Shown here: piece after piece, positions 46,266-57,912 of the stretch | How the letters are laid out: each line of letters begins with the position of its first letter | How positions within the stretch are numbered: the first letter of the stretch is position 1 | Source of the DNA: Lepas anatifera | Taxonomy: Eukaryota; Arthropoda; Thecostraca; Lepadidae | Length of the DNA stretch: 64,000 bases | Direction: 5' to 3' | NCBI GenBank assembly: GCA_034440635.1 | Contig: JAOTON010001533.1 | Coordinates: forward strand, 318,001-382,000 | Notes under the pieces: model-generated | Told to the model about the DNA's origin: nothing | Seen by the model: the letters and a program-made list of their open reading frames with translations, nothing else | Database searches by the model: none | Position numbers and translations under genes: made by a program

Positions 46266-49054
46266 CTAAGAGGTCTCAGTAAAACATTAATGGGGCTTTG
46301 CGAATTCTACCTATATTTTTATATTACGATTGCTGTAATATCCCAAATATATGATTAACTAATAAAGCATACACAGCATGATCAGGGGTACTGAGCATCA
46401 TACTAAGCCGATGGCTACCACATGTTTTGGACCAAAAAACAGTCAATTATGTGCAGACCCTACATTGTCACAATCATGGATGCAGTTTTTTTGCCTATGC
46501 AACAATACCGGAAATTATGGATCTGCCGATGTGATCCTTGCTCCAATTGGTCCCATAGATCCGACGGAGTGGAGATAAATCTTCATGACATACAAAGAAG
46601 ATTCAACACAAAGTCTTCATTTGGGAAATGCAGTCCTGCGTTCACTTCCTTCCTATCGCTCGCTAGCTCACTCCGTCTCATGACCGCATTTCAAGCACGT
46701 CCTTTCTTTCAAGTCTTACCTCCTCTTGTGGACCAGTGAGGGTAACTAACAGGCTGTTTTCACAAAATGAGCCTCAGGTGAGACCAGGCAATTTCACTTC
46801 CAGCAAAAATGTTTATTTCGTTTTTAATGGATTTGTGGGCACAGTAAATTTTTCAGTGTGATTAACTGGCAGCAAAAATAGGCCAGAATCTGGTTAGCTT
46901 TCAGTTTTGCAGTGGAAAATGTAGTGCCAGAGTTGGAGGCTGAAGGTCTATGGTCCCCTCACTTTCTGGCCAGTTTCGGCCTGCCTGGCCGAAGCTGGAT
47001 AGCGCACATTGTTCTGCAACTGGACAACATGAGCCTTCATGAGTCTACTAACATATGAAATGTTGCTGCATTGGTGTTTTTTAAAATCGATGTGGCTTCA
47101 TATTTTGCCTATGTTTGTTTAAAAATGAGCGCCCCGCAAATTTTCTATGATATGGTTTATTTTGGACATCCGATCAAAATTTGGTCTTAATCAGGTCACT
47201 GTCCGCGTTCGAGAAATCAGCATGAAATAAATTTTGCATAGTTGCAGCTAAAAAAATCGTACCAGAAAGCTACGGGGTGTGTTTTCGAAATAATATTGAC
47301 AGAATAGACCATTCTTAACACATTTAAAGTACAAATGAATAATAGGCTGAGCTACTTTGTACTTGATTTGGGTCAAATGGCCTAGTTGACCCAAGACGGC
47401 GTTTTTACCGATGTGAGCTGTGTGCAATATCAAGGAGAGACGGGTAACAGGGAACGATCCTGAGGGAGGTTTATGCCGAATTGACCCGCCCGAATCCTTT
47501 TCATACCTTTTAGGTACCCAAATAATCGATTTTAGGGGACACCTAGAAATTGATTGGTCTATGATCACTAGAAGCAAAAGCCGCCGCGAGAGATCTGTTC
47601 CAACGAGTGAAAACCCCAAAAATTATCCTCCGGGGTCAGCTAAGATCTATGGAAGCCTTCTTCATTTGTTGCTCATCATCCTCCCTCAGCAGGGCAAAAC
47701 TTCCGACAGCGAGAAAGGTCTAAAATACAACCTTACCAGCAGCCGGAAGATCCGGACTTTTATGGAGATGCCACTGTTACCAGCGCAAGTTTAAATGTGA
47801 ATAGATTTTGATCCATGGCGTCCACGGAATACACTACAAGTGGAACTTCCGACGACTGCTTGATGGAATACTTTTGCTAACAAAGAGCAGAGTGTGAAGG
47901 TGACACTCAGAAAAAAGACGCGTTCAGTATGTTGATAATCTTTTGGATTTCACAGCACTCCATTCTGCAGTGTCTCAAAACTGGTTTTGCATTGGGATAG
48001 TGAGTGTAAAATTCACGCTTGCAAATATGGAAAGCGAGTAGAAAGTCCAAACGCTATAATATTGTGGGAGTTAGTTGAAACTCGGTTACAGCCCTTACTA
48101 GCCCTTACTTGCGCATTTTTCATCAAATTTGTCTTTCCTTCCACACTAGATGGTTTTATATATACTAGGATTATTGAATTATGCTAAAAAAATCCCCAGG
48201 AAAAGTGTTTGGAAAAGTGAGTTAGAAAAAATGAAGGGGAAAAAGTGAAGGAAATTCAGGGCGCCTGGGTGTCACACTGTACTAAGCATTCCAGGATTTA
48301 GATCATTGTGCCTCCATCGCCATTATCAAGGACGACACTTTCCGTTCAGCGGAATACAAACGGCAGAACACCAGGCTCTACCAATATCAGTAAGACCCAT
48401 TTCTGGCCACCACGGGCTAGAGTGACAAGATCTTTCAGGGGAAAAGAAAGCAGCGATTGTCCTTTGAGCAGAGTGCTAGCGACGACGACTTCAGGGCAGC
48501 GATTAACTCAACTAGTGTGTCCCCGTAGTACACTTCTCATACGGAAAGGCAAGCAATTGTGCGAGTCAGACTTCTGTATCATATTCTGCCAGCACCTGTT
48601 ATCACCGAGGCTGGTGACTAGGGTATCCTCCCCCGTAGGCGGATCCAGGATTACCGATCGGGGGGGGGCGGGCAGCTTCCCGAGGGGCGCCATTTCGACC
48701 TGGGGGCTGCCACTTTTGACCGGCAAAACCCATCAGTTGGGCGCAAAATCCTATCGGTTGGCACCGATTTTTGCATCCTGGGGGGACGGAAAGCGACATT
48801 TCAGGGGGAGTCTTGTTAAAGACGTCACGTTTTTCTTGAAATGAAAATGGAAGGACTGAGGTCAGTTTTGATTCAATTGTCGAGTTTGCCGCACTTGTTT
48901 TAGATTTGTCTCTGCGATTAATTTTTTATGATCGGAAAAATATTGGAAGAATATTCTTTATGATACTCCCGTCATGGAACCTCCCTGAATCGTCACACGG
49001 ACAATAGAGCTCTTTAGCAAAACACGTACTTTATTAACTTTTTGGAATGTTATA

Positions 49055-49082
49055 CGTTTCAGAAACAGAGTTCCTTCGTCAG
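49055..49082 (-). ncRNA. Hammerhead-ribozyme-like core in the Penelope-like element, minus copy
   Basis: Reverse complement of the motif at 50151-50178: CTGACGA, a 6-bp stem with a 3-base loop, then GAAAC. It lies downstream of the endonuclease stop, where hammerhead motifs are known in Penelope-like elements. Confidence 0.5.
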
Positions 49083-49190
49083 TAGCTCACATCAAAAACA
49101 CTGTAAATACACATACAAAAGCTTAAGTTCGAAACAGATCACTGAAAAACACTTTGAATCGCCTTGGAATATTTAAGAAAATCATCTGAA

Positions 49191-49726
49191 TTACTCGTGA
49201 TCTAAAGCTAACCGTGCCGCTGCTGTTCCCCACCTGAAAAAACCTGGTTTAGAGTTATGTGCCGAATGATTGCTTAAAACATATGCTGCCTCTAATGCTT
49301 TTCTGATTGGTTTTGTCATGCCACTTTTAAGTATTTTAGCGTTCTCCCATTTTGGTAAATAGTTACACTTATCGATATGTCTCACTACGCTGCTATTTTC
49401 GCAATGGTTTTTTACATCTCGTTTGTGCTCGCTGAGTCTTGTTGAAAGGCCTCGTCCAGTTTCTCCTATGTAACATTTTTGGCATGGTCCGGAGCAGGGA
49501 ATTTGGTAAATGACACTGTTTGTATTAATAACTAGATTTTTCTTCTTTAGCAGGTCGCCTATTTTCTTTCCCGAGTGGATGCATATTTCGACTCCCTTTC
49601 CTTTAAACGCAGATGAGATGGCTTCGGCATGGGATGAGTTCGGTATCGTTATGCTTCTCTTTTTTGTTTCTTCTGTGTCGTTTCTTTCGTTGTTTCGGTT
49701 TTCATTCTTGTCCTGGTTTCTTTTTT
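49191..49726 (-). pseudogene. Penelope-like GIY-YIG endonuclease fragment, longer minus copy
   Basis: Open on the minus strand through the spacer and left arm to a stop at 49191. It reads through KKRSITIPNSSHAEAIS and IHSGKKIGDLLKKKNLVI. The endonuclease follows with VIYQIPC (GIY half), CQKCYIGETGRGLSTRLSEH (YIG half and conserved Arg/His), and KALEAAYVLSNHS with the glutamate expected in the active site. It ends FRWGTAAARLALDHE. The endonuclease domain looks complete. The reverse transcriptase is missing, and the open frame's first residues come from the opposite strand of the mirror arm. Confidence 0.88.
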
Positions 49727-50042
49727 CCAAATTCCCTGCTCCGGACCATGCCAAAAATGTTACATAGGAGAAACTGGACGAGGCCTTTCAACAAGACTCA
49801 GCGAGCACAAACGAGATGTAAAAAACCATTGCGAAAATAGCAGCGTAGTGAGACATATCGATAAGTGTAACTATTTACCAAAATGGGAGAACGCTAAAAT
49901 ACTTAAAAGTGGCATGACAAAACCAATCAGAAAAGCATTAGAGGCAGCATATATTTTAAGCAATCATTCGGCACATAACTCTAAACCAGGTTTTTTCAGG
50001 TGGGGAACAGCAGCGGCACGGTTAGCTTTAGATCACGAGTAA
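49727..50042 (+). pseudogene. Penelope-like GIY-YIG endonuclease fragment, shorter plus copy
   Basis: The mirror arm starts within the codons for the IPCSGPCQKC block and reads CYIGETGRGLSTRLSEH..., then VRHIDKCNYLPKW and KALEAAYILSNHS, to the same C-terminus and a stop at 50040-50042. It differs from the minus copy by few substitutions (for example AAYILS against AAYVLS), so little time has passed since the pair formed. Confidence 0.85.
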
Positions 50043-50150
50043 TTCAGATGATTTTCTTAAATATTCCAAGGCGATTCAAAGTGTTTTTCAGTGATCTGTT
50101 TCGAACTTAAGCTTTTGTATGTGTATTTACAGTGTTTTTGATGTGAGCTA

Positions 50151-50178
50151 CTGACGAAGGAACTCTGTTTCTGAAACG
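50151..50178 (+). ncRNA. Hammerhead-ribozyme-like core in the Penelope-like element, plus copy
   Basis: CTGACGA matches the CUGANGA box. AGGAAC and GTTTCT pair over 6 bp (one G-U) around a TCT loop as stem II, and GAAAC follows at once. A candidate stem III is ACGTA at 50175 with TACGT at 50205, but the base after it is G, which standard hammerheads avoid at the cleavage position. GAGCT before the core could pair with AGCTC at 50222. The core is clear; a complete active fold is not. Confidence 0.5.
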
Positions 50179-53100
50179 TATAGCATTCCAAAAAAGTTAA
50201 TAAAGTACGTGTTTTGCTAAAGAGCTCTATTGTCCGTGTGACGATTAAAAACGTCAACAGAAAACAACCTCCCTGAAGCTGGTTTGTAAAGATATTGTTA
50301 TTTTTGGTATTTGTGCATATCTCGTGCATAGCGGGTGGAGATAATTTATTCATCGCACAATACGTAGAAAAATGTCACACTACAATATAATAATATAATG
50401 ATAGCCACTAATTCGTACCCGAAATATCTAGTTACTTGTATAAAAACAGGACCGACAGACTCACGAATGCATCTCCACTCAGTGGACCAAACCGACTACC
50501 GAAAAGACTGGGCTGACGGCCAACGCCTATGCCTTGGATCACCCAAGCTGATCGAGGTTGCAATGCGGGTATCCAAGTCCGGGAAATCATCCCGAAAACG
50601 GTCCCGAAGACAGCCACCTCCGGTCCCGAGAACGAGCCAGGTGGGACCTGGACGGCGGGGACGGTGCAACGGCGCGGGTCCTCGCCACAAATCGGCTGTC
50701 ATCCAAACCGGAATCGCCAGAGCTTCCTTCGGCGATTGGGGCGACTTTAACGAAGCGCCCCCCATGTGGATATCTTTATTCGACGGCCGGAACAATCATC
50801 ATCATCACATTTCAGGGGGTGCCATCAACCTTTCAGGGGCGCCATGGCCATTTCAGGGGGCTCCGAGGGTCGATAAAGGGGCATGTGCCCCTCTTTGCTC
50901 CCCTGGATCTGCGTATGATCCTCCCACTTTGGGGCAGCCATGTGATGACTTGGGTGTCTCGTTCCTTAGTCCATCAGCTTTATCGCATTCAATGTTCCGA
51001 ATTTTCGACCGGTAAACCCTCTTTACTCTCGGGGCGTGAAGCCCGATGCAATTATTTGCTGCTGATGTTGCCACTTTGCAGTTTTTTAGCAAAATATCAG
51101 TTTATTCTGCTTTTTTTGCTGTGATGTATACATATATTTTGGTCCACTGACACAGTAACGTGTTTTCTTTATCCTTTAGACTCCATAAAAGTCATTTTTG
51201 GAACTGTGAATTTCCAGAAAGAGGGTACTTTCTCGCCCAATTGAACTACGGCTTTCCCTGAAATGATTACGATACTCCTTGAAATGGCTAATGACACCCC
51301 GCTGAAATTTTGCAGGGGAGGTGGTGTTGCATCACCCACTAATACTTGCCGAATATTTCAGGATCGTCGTTCAGGTCTTGAAAATCTATGCGGACTATAG
51401 AACATTTATTGCGCGTGTTTTGCACACACGTACCTTTAGCTCCTAACATCAGGGAACTACTGACTCATGACTGGAGGCATGTGAGGGTTATTTGGACGTC
51501 AGCACACGTATTCACACTAATCTCTCACGGTTCCTCTCCTCATAAAAAGGTCACACAAACAATTCCAAAATCCAATGGTGATGATGTGTGGACTCCATTG
51601 AATCACATCAGTCTTAATTCTAAGTCAGAGCTGAGGGCCTATCCATAAATTACTTTACATGTATTCTTATAATTTTAACCCCCCTCATGGTAATACTTGC
51701 TTACGCCCTGTTGTAACGTCTAAAAAAACGGTTGCTGAGTTCCCGCTCCCCCTTGTTTTTCCTTCTGTACTTTATGAACGGTCTCATATGTTTCGGAGAC
51801 CATCTTTCGATACTGGTCAGGGCCCATACCTAAAGAAACTGCTTCTAATACATTACAAAGGCTTTGGTTTATATCGAACTGATGTGGTCAGAAAGCGTCT
51901 GGACGGGATTGAGACAGAACACGTGTTTTGTCGATTACAACAAAAACTACCCTATGATCAGAAACACTTCTCGATCACAGTGAGGAAAACTCCGCACATG
52001 ATCGAGGGATACAACGCCCCCCCCATCTCCGAGCATCAGAACAATGTTCCATAATAAATACTTTGGTAAACACATGGAGCTGCGCGCCTCAGGGTTCGGT
52101 GGGTGAGCAAGTCTGTGAGTCCCGTACGAACGCACGCCCCTTTCCGTGACCGCCACGGGGCGGGGAATCTCTAAGAAAACCCCAAGGCGATCACAAATGC
52201 GGGCACTCGGCCCATGTGTCATGTGTATGTGCGTGTGTGTGTGTTTACACACGCACGGAAAATGACGCACCACCGACGCAAGGCGGGCCGAGCAATAATG
52301 CTGAAAAACGATAGCTTTCAAAAGAAGACACTATATGTTTACAAAGTTAGGGCCCTCCGCATGAAGAGGGTATGTTATGTGAATGGGTGGACGACGTTTT
52401 TTTATATTTTTTTCGGGATGGAAGAAGTCGTTAAATTTCCCTGAGGTTCTCACGGAAAACAGTAAACAAGGATATTACGGAAATATTTCTGATATATTTA
52501 CCAGGATGGAAAAGGACTAGCTTAGTTTGGGAGGAAGAAAGTGGGTCCACAAGGTTTGGTCACGAAAGTGGACGAAGTAGTCGAGGATCCTACAACTAAC
52601 TAGCTGCTAACTGACGCAAAGAGCGTAGCCAATCCACAGCCATGCTTGAAATGTCATTTGGCTAGCTTTGGTCCATCCTAGGTGACAGTTGTGCGAGCTG
52701 CAACTGCTTTCTTATTTAGAGAAATCAAGACAAAGGTTTTAGCAGTCTGCTCTCGGACAAATACTGGGCCCGCCCCTGCGAGAGCACCTGTTACTGCGAC
52801 CCGTCTGACCTTGCCCGCAGCGGTTCTTGTTTACCTGAAGGGTCGTAAAGCGTGGAATGCGGAGGCGTACTACGGTTTACAACCAACGTGTCACGTGGGC
52901 GGTCTGTGTATCGAAATGAATGAACGAATGACCTGACATCTGTTGTTGGGGAAACAGGGTATTAGTTCTGACGGGTCATGTCGTGTGGTGCATGTGTCGA
53001 GGGTAACGCACCCTTAACAAGGGCTGTGGATATGGTTCTGGCGTCAACGTGCTGTGGAGAGGGTCCTTAAGTACCCCCATTGATCCAAAAAACCAAGAGG

Positions 53101-53454
53101 GTTAGAAAAACGCGCCCTTGGGGGTGTGGGATCATGATAATCTGCATTAGAGTCAATTTTCAGTGACCTAGATCAATATCTTTACGGTCAAACGAGCTCG
53201 TAACGTCAAATATGGGCCGTACTGGGAACGTACTGGTAAATGCCGTGAATATGCGGCAAGAGTCGGGAATGCACTAAAAGCGGACAAAGGTCCTGGAGGA
53301 AAGTTCACACACAATCCTCTGAAAGTTTTCGGTCAATTTGATTCAAGGTCACTGGTCTATGACGTTACAATATCATATGTCCCAATAATATACACTATTA
53401 AAATATATCATACTGATTAATTCCATGCGACTGAAACTCTCGGGATAATAGCCT

Positions 53455-53800
53455 TGAGAATACTTGTATAATCTTGACCTGTAACCTTTTATCTAAGCAT
53501 TGACCGTCATATGGGGTGACCTTGACATATCATCCCCATTCTATGACGGTATGACGTCACCACTCAGTCTACAGTGCAGGTGAACTAGTGCGACCTCATT
53601 ATTGTAACGGTCTCAAAATAAATTTCTGACATTGAAAGCCCGCATGAGTAAAACATATCGATTGATTTCCCAAATTCGTTCACCGATCGACTCAAACGCA
53701 CCACTATGCATTTCCTGGCTGCAAATAGTCCTCTGGTCACCTCGAAAAAATAGATGGAAGGGGCACTTTAGGATCCCTCTATTGCGTGTGTTAACACGCG
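53455..53800 (+). repeat. Interspersed repeat C, copy 2
   Basis: Aligns with 38095-38505 (TGACGTCACCACTCAGTCTA, GGTCTCAAAAT, TTGAAAGCC, GGGGCACTTTAGGATCC). It ends TTGCGTGTGTTAA, immediately abutting the TTAACACGCGCACC start of the next repeat. Confidence 0.7.
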
Positions 53801-54840
53801 CACCGCAGGGGAGGGCCTAGGGGCCCATTTATTTTCCAATTTGACGGGAGAATTGTGTCGCTAGAGTGATCAAATTGACAACATTCGACCAAACATCTGC
53901 ATCAGGTCAGTCAGGTCAACGAGTTATGACGTCATTTTTAGACCCATATAAAGCGATTTTATTCTTCTAAAATGAGGTTGACAAAACCAGAATGTAACTC
54001 TGCTTCTAGAAGGGCTAGATCAAGTTTCTAAATATCACTCAAAAGCTCTTAAAAGAACAAATTTCATGAAGTTGCCATTCATTTTAAAGTCAGGTCAATT
54101 TCAAGGTCACTAGAAGCCAGGGGCGTAGCCAGGATTTAGATCAGGGGGCGCCCCGAAAAGGGACCCTGCGACAGCGCCAAAAGGACCCTGATGGGTAAAA
54201 AGGGCCCTGCTTGTTACAGAATCGTGTCTTCAGGAGGGCCTTCGGGCCCTCAGGGGGGGCGGCTGTCCCTGCCGCCCCCCTTGGCTACGTCCATGCTAGA
54301 ATCCACAATTTTTGACATTGTTTGTATCCATAATGTTTTAACAAAACACGATACAGTCTTAAATTTGGTATCATAGTAATAACCAGGACTCAAGGAATCG
54401 ATTGACATGCCCCATGACCTCGAAAGGTCATTATTTGATGTTGATCTAAGGTCAATGTCATAATGTGACCTTACAAATTCATGCTGCAAATAATTTCACT
54501 CCTTGGGTCAAGACAAATACATTGATGTATTTTGTTTTGTTCTGAGTTTAATGGTTTCCGAGTCATAAGGATTTTCTAAATGGGTCTAAATTTGAACCAT
54601 TTTGACCCACTGTGATGTCACATGTCAACGGATCTCGTTCACAGAGCTGCAAAAATATCAAATCTGTCGGGCACTTTCGAAAAACCTCCAAATCTGTCGG
54701 GTGGTTAGGATAGGACTATTAAAATTGTCTAAAACCCATTCAATTGGTAAAATGTTCCTACTCATTTTCCACATTCTTAATAGAAAATACTAAAATTAGC
54801 ATAAAAAACTTCTAGTCTGGCACCAATGGATATCACTAGG
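53797..54840 (+). repeat. GACCT-rich interspersed repeat, copy B
   Basis: Aligns with copy A (8056-15015) in opposite orientation. It lacks the SINE and hAT-like insertions of copy A: the target region reads straight through CCTTGGGTCAAGACAAATAC at about 54506-54525. It carries its own MITE at 54118-54295, for which copy A is the empty site. It begins TTAACACGCGCACC; the far end near GTCTGGCACCAATGG corresponds to GCACCGTCTGG at the edge of copy A. Non-coding. Confidence 0.72.
54118..54295 (+). mobile_element. hAT-type MITE (CAGGGGCGTAGCCA family), short form
   Basis: A 178-base copy with ends CAGGGGCGTAGCCAGG and CTTGGCTACGTCCATG. The flanks CTAGAAGC (54110-54117) and CTAGAATC (54296-54303) match in 7 of 8. 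Like the copy at 5584 it lacks the roughly 100-base internal segment of the long forms. It interrupts repeat copy B. Confidence 0.9.
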
Positions 54841-56758
54841 CGTCAGATGTCACTAGGCATCAATCCAAGCGTCAGATGGTCCTCTCCTCAGGGTTATATC
54901 TCGGCACGAGCAGCGGTGACCAGACCCAGCCGCCGTCTATCCGGCTTCCTGGACAGCGGCGCCTTGGCCGGGCTTTATCGGCGGCATGAGAACTAGCGTT
55001 ATGGGTGACTTCCGTCTGGGGGTGTTTGTGCTACAAACGAATACTGAGCGATTAAATGAAAGGAAACGAAAACACGAAACCTCACCTCGTTTCAGAGCGA
55101 TGCCTGATGATTTAGCAGGCACGCAGTTACCATATCAGCATGATGAAAGCTAGCGCCAACCTTCTCTAGGGTAGGCCAAACAAGGAACAATAAGCCTTCC
55201 CACCGGTTAAATAACATATACAGCGATTTTAGCATGTGCTGTGATAGTTCAGGGCCATTCCGGTCACGACTAAACGAAGGCCAACAATTTAACGAAATAG
55301 CCCACTCTAAATGGACAGAACACTACCGACTCTCGGTGACTTGAGCACTAGCATTTGCATCAATTCTTTGGTAGTGTTTGTGCTGCGAATACGAAGCAAT
55401 TACAATACTGAGCAATTACTTACTGAGCTAGCTTACTTAGCAATTACAATACTGAGCAAAAACGAATACTGAGCAGTTACATGAAAGGAGACGAAGACAC
55501 GATATCTCACCTTGTTATGGATATTTGGATATTTGGATATGGATATATTTGGATTATGGATATTTGGATATATATGGATTTTGCTCTGATGGCCAGACAA
55601 ACAAGATTGGATGGGTACTTTTTTGGTATTTGAAAAAGTGTTTTTAAGGATCATGGCTACTTGTAGTTGAATGCAAACATGTAATATTAGCTTTCCATGA
55701 CTTTTAAATGCATGTTTACATGAATAATCCTAAATTTTGAAGCTGTTGGCTATTTCAAAGTTTTCATGCATTGCCGTGCTCATTTCGATGAGGGTAGGTG
55801 GTTTAGGATCTGAAGTCAATGAGGCTAATAAATATCCTTAAGTCAGTTACATAGTAAATGTCAAATAAATATCATGTTTCCAAGGAAGTTAAGAGTAAAA
55901 GGAATGAGTAAAGGTTGCACTAGGCTGTGTTTTTGTTATATCTTTGTCCCCTTGACATAGATCATAGGCATATTTAGGTAAGTCAAAAATGAAATGGGAG
56001 AAATAGTTTGGTACTTAAAACTCAAATTAATGTGGAAAGGTGAAGAGTTTTGTTTCTTTGGCATCTACAAATCCACTGATGAAGGTATGCAACTTTTGTG
56101 GTTAATTCTGGACAAACAGGCATTGGATTTAAAAGAAGACGGAAGGGAAAATCAAATGTTTTAGTCTAATTTGACCAGTTTGCAGGTAAAATTCATTTTT
56201 CCCTTATTAATATCATTTTAAAATTATTGATCAACAGTGAGCATAACAAGCTGTATGGAAATAAATGTAAGCTGCCGAAATTACAACGAACACCACATCA
56301 CTTACTTGTTTGTTTTCTCCATACACTGTTCTGATCTACCCGCTGTTTGATCCATGCTTCAAAACGACCTCCTTGGCCAAAACCACTGTTCCTGAACTTG
56401 CAGGGCAGCCCAGAATGCTTGATTCGCTGATGCTCCTTAAAAAACGTTTTTCGCCAAAATACCCACATCCCTAAAATCCACATTTAAGCTTGACACGGGA
56501 CGGTGGAAGGGGCTTCAGCTTAATCGGAGCCATTTATCAGCCCTTCAACTATGGACGATGAAATCCAAGCTCAACCAGTTTACTCAAGATGTATACCAAA
56601 GTAATGCAAGAGAAAAATAATCAAAAACACAACCTTGCAACGTATTGCCTCCACCACACCACGGGGTTCTAGGGCCTTGGCCTCCACCACATCCACAACG
56701 CAACACACCAAACCCCAGGGCTGCTTTTCAAACCAAAGATACCTTTTACACCGGCTTT

Positions 56759-56794
56759 GCCGCAAGGGCGCTGTTCAAACAGCGCCCTTGCGGC
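56759..56794. repeat. Perfect 17-bp inverted repeat with 2-base loop
   Basis: GCCGCAAGGGCGCTGTT is followed after CA by its exact reverse complement. A second inverted repeat with a 14-bp stem (CGGCCTGTCGGGCC, 56866-56879, with 56910-56923) lies about 70 bases on. Both are G+C-rich within an AT-rich intron. Confidence 0.9.
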
Positions 56795-56970
56795 AGCGTT
56801 GAGCGTACTTCCAAACGAAGGAAACGAAGGAAAAAACTGTTTTGCCTGTCGAAAGGCCTTTACGGCGGCCTGTCGGGCCAAGCTGTCGCGTGCTATGGAA
56901 TACAAATCGGGCCCGACAGGCCGGTGAAGGAATTTTTCCAGCAGAGGATTTTCTGTGTGACGTTTAAAAG

Positions 56971-57088
56971 GCCCTCTGTGCATAAGGCCCTCTATTCAAA
57001 GGTCCCTCGATTCATAAGTCCCTCGGAAAAGACCCTCTGTGCATAAGCCCCTCTATTCAAAGGTCCCTCGATTCATAAGTCCCTCGAT
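56971..57088. repeat. 61-bp tandem duplication
   Basis: Two adjacent units containing CCCTCTGTGCATAAG, CTCTATTCAAAGGTCCCTCG and ATTCATAAGTCCCTCG. Within each unit CCCTC recurs about every 15 bases. Confidence 0.88.
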
Positions 57089-57912
57089 TTTCCATCGGTT
57101 CTTGCCGCACACTGGCTTGATATGGGAGAGGTGCAAATTCATGAAAAACTTGTTGAGTGAAAGAGGTGACAATTCTAATATTGAATTTTTTAGAACAAAA
57201 ATATTTTCTGTTTCCTTTCAAGATTTTTTTCTCACAGATTGTAAGATCTGTCGCAGGACCATACCGTGCCCTAAAATCTGTCGGGTACTTTATGACCCGA
57301 GAGCCCGACTTTTTGCAGCTCTGCTCGTTCAAACTTAACTCCAGGCAAGAAGACGCGCTTACCGCCCCGTTTCAATTTTCCCGTTTGCTTCCGGTTTCCG
57401 ATATCATATAGAGGAGGTCTGATTAGGCACCATGGCGCCCCCCCAGGTAGTGTGTACGGGAAGATCCAGGCGGTGACGCATTAAGCAAAATACTTGATTA
57501 GAAAGGTGGATGATATTTATTGACCAGCACATAACACGAAACAATGAACACAGTTTTTACCGGATTGGTGGAAAAGTCTATGCTTGATTTAAGTCGAGGC
57601 ACATCTGCTTGAACAGTAGAAACATATATTTGTATATCTTTATTAACCGGTCATATTTGACATAGACTCGGGGAGGCAAATTTCTGTCTCTTTGAAGGTG
57701 CCCATTTACCCCATATCATGCGCTGAGAGAATGATAAAATGTCCCCTTAATTCTAAGTTTCAGGAACTTCAAGAGGCAACTTAGACTTCCTGAAGTTTGA
57801 GTTTACCCAAAGCAGTATGTAGCCTTACGTTGCTTTGAAAATTGTAGTTATTTGAATTATTTCTCACTAAGACACATCAACCATCATAGCACAAATCCCC
57901 ACTCCTGCCCAG

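Larger units (their letters stand above)
48990..50265. mobile_element. Palindromic Penelope-like insertion with 12-bp target duplication
   Basis: The arms at 48988-49506 and 49727-50246 are nearly perfect reverse complements (about 519 bases each), with a 220-base single-copy spacer. The target AACCTCCCTGAA is present at 48978-48989 and again at 50266-50277. Between the right arm and its duplication are 19 extra bases (50247-50265). A shared flanking duplication shows the head-to-head pair entered as one unit. The family differs from the pair at 1-2910: its endonuclease has the classic CYIGETGR motif. Confidence 0.93.
48633..50917. mobile_element. hAT-like element (AGGCGGATCCAGG family) hosting a Penelope-like insertion
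   Basis: The left end CCGTAGGCGGATCCAGG and right end CCTGGATCTGCGTATG are flanked by the perfect 8-bp duplication ATCCTCCC (48625-48632 and 50918-50925). The inner blocks GAGGGGCGCCATTTCGACC, GACCGGCAAAACCCATC and CATTTCAGGGGG match the 263-base element at 32494. About 1.29 kb of the length is the Penelope-like insertion at 48990-50265; without it the element is about 1 kb. No transposase remains. Confidence 0.75.
42468..57912 (+). other. 15.4-kb intron of the kinase gene
   Basis: Bounded by donor GTGGGT and acceptor CACTCCTGCCCAG, both in phase 1. It separates the glycine loop from the catalytic lysine. It contains MITEs at 44584, 46008 and 54118, a hAT-like element at 48633-50917 with a Penelope-like insertion, repeat C copy 2, the GACCT-rich repeat copy B and an inverted-repeat cluster at 56750. 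Stretches 42468-44084, 46266-48632, 50926-53454 and 54841-56750 hold only short unassigned open frames (for example 51659-52054, 131 codons). Confidence 0.8.

Noticed and set aside
51659..52054. 131-codon plus-strand frame as a gene
   Set aside because: No motif, no splice context, and it lies in a transposon-rich intron; it is left as unassigned.
56645..57046. 133-codon plus-strand frame in the kinase intron
   Set aside because: It runs across the two hairpins and the 61-bp duplication, has no domain, and is matched by open frames on the opposite strand.
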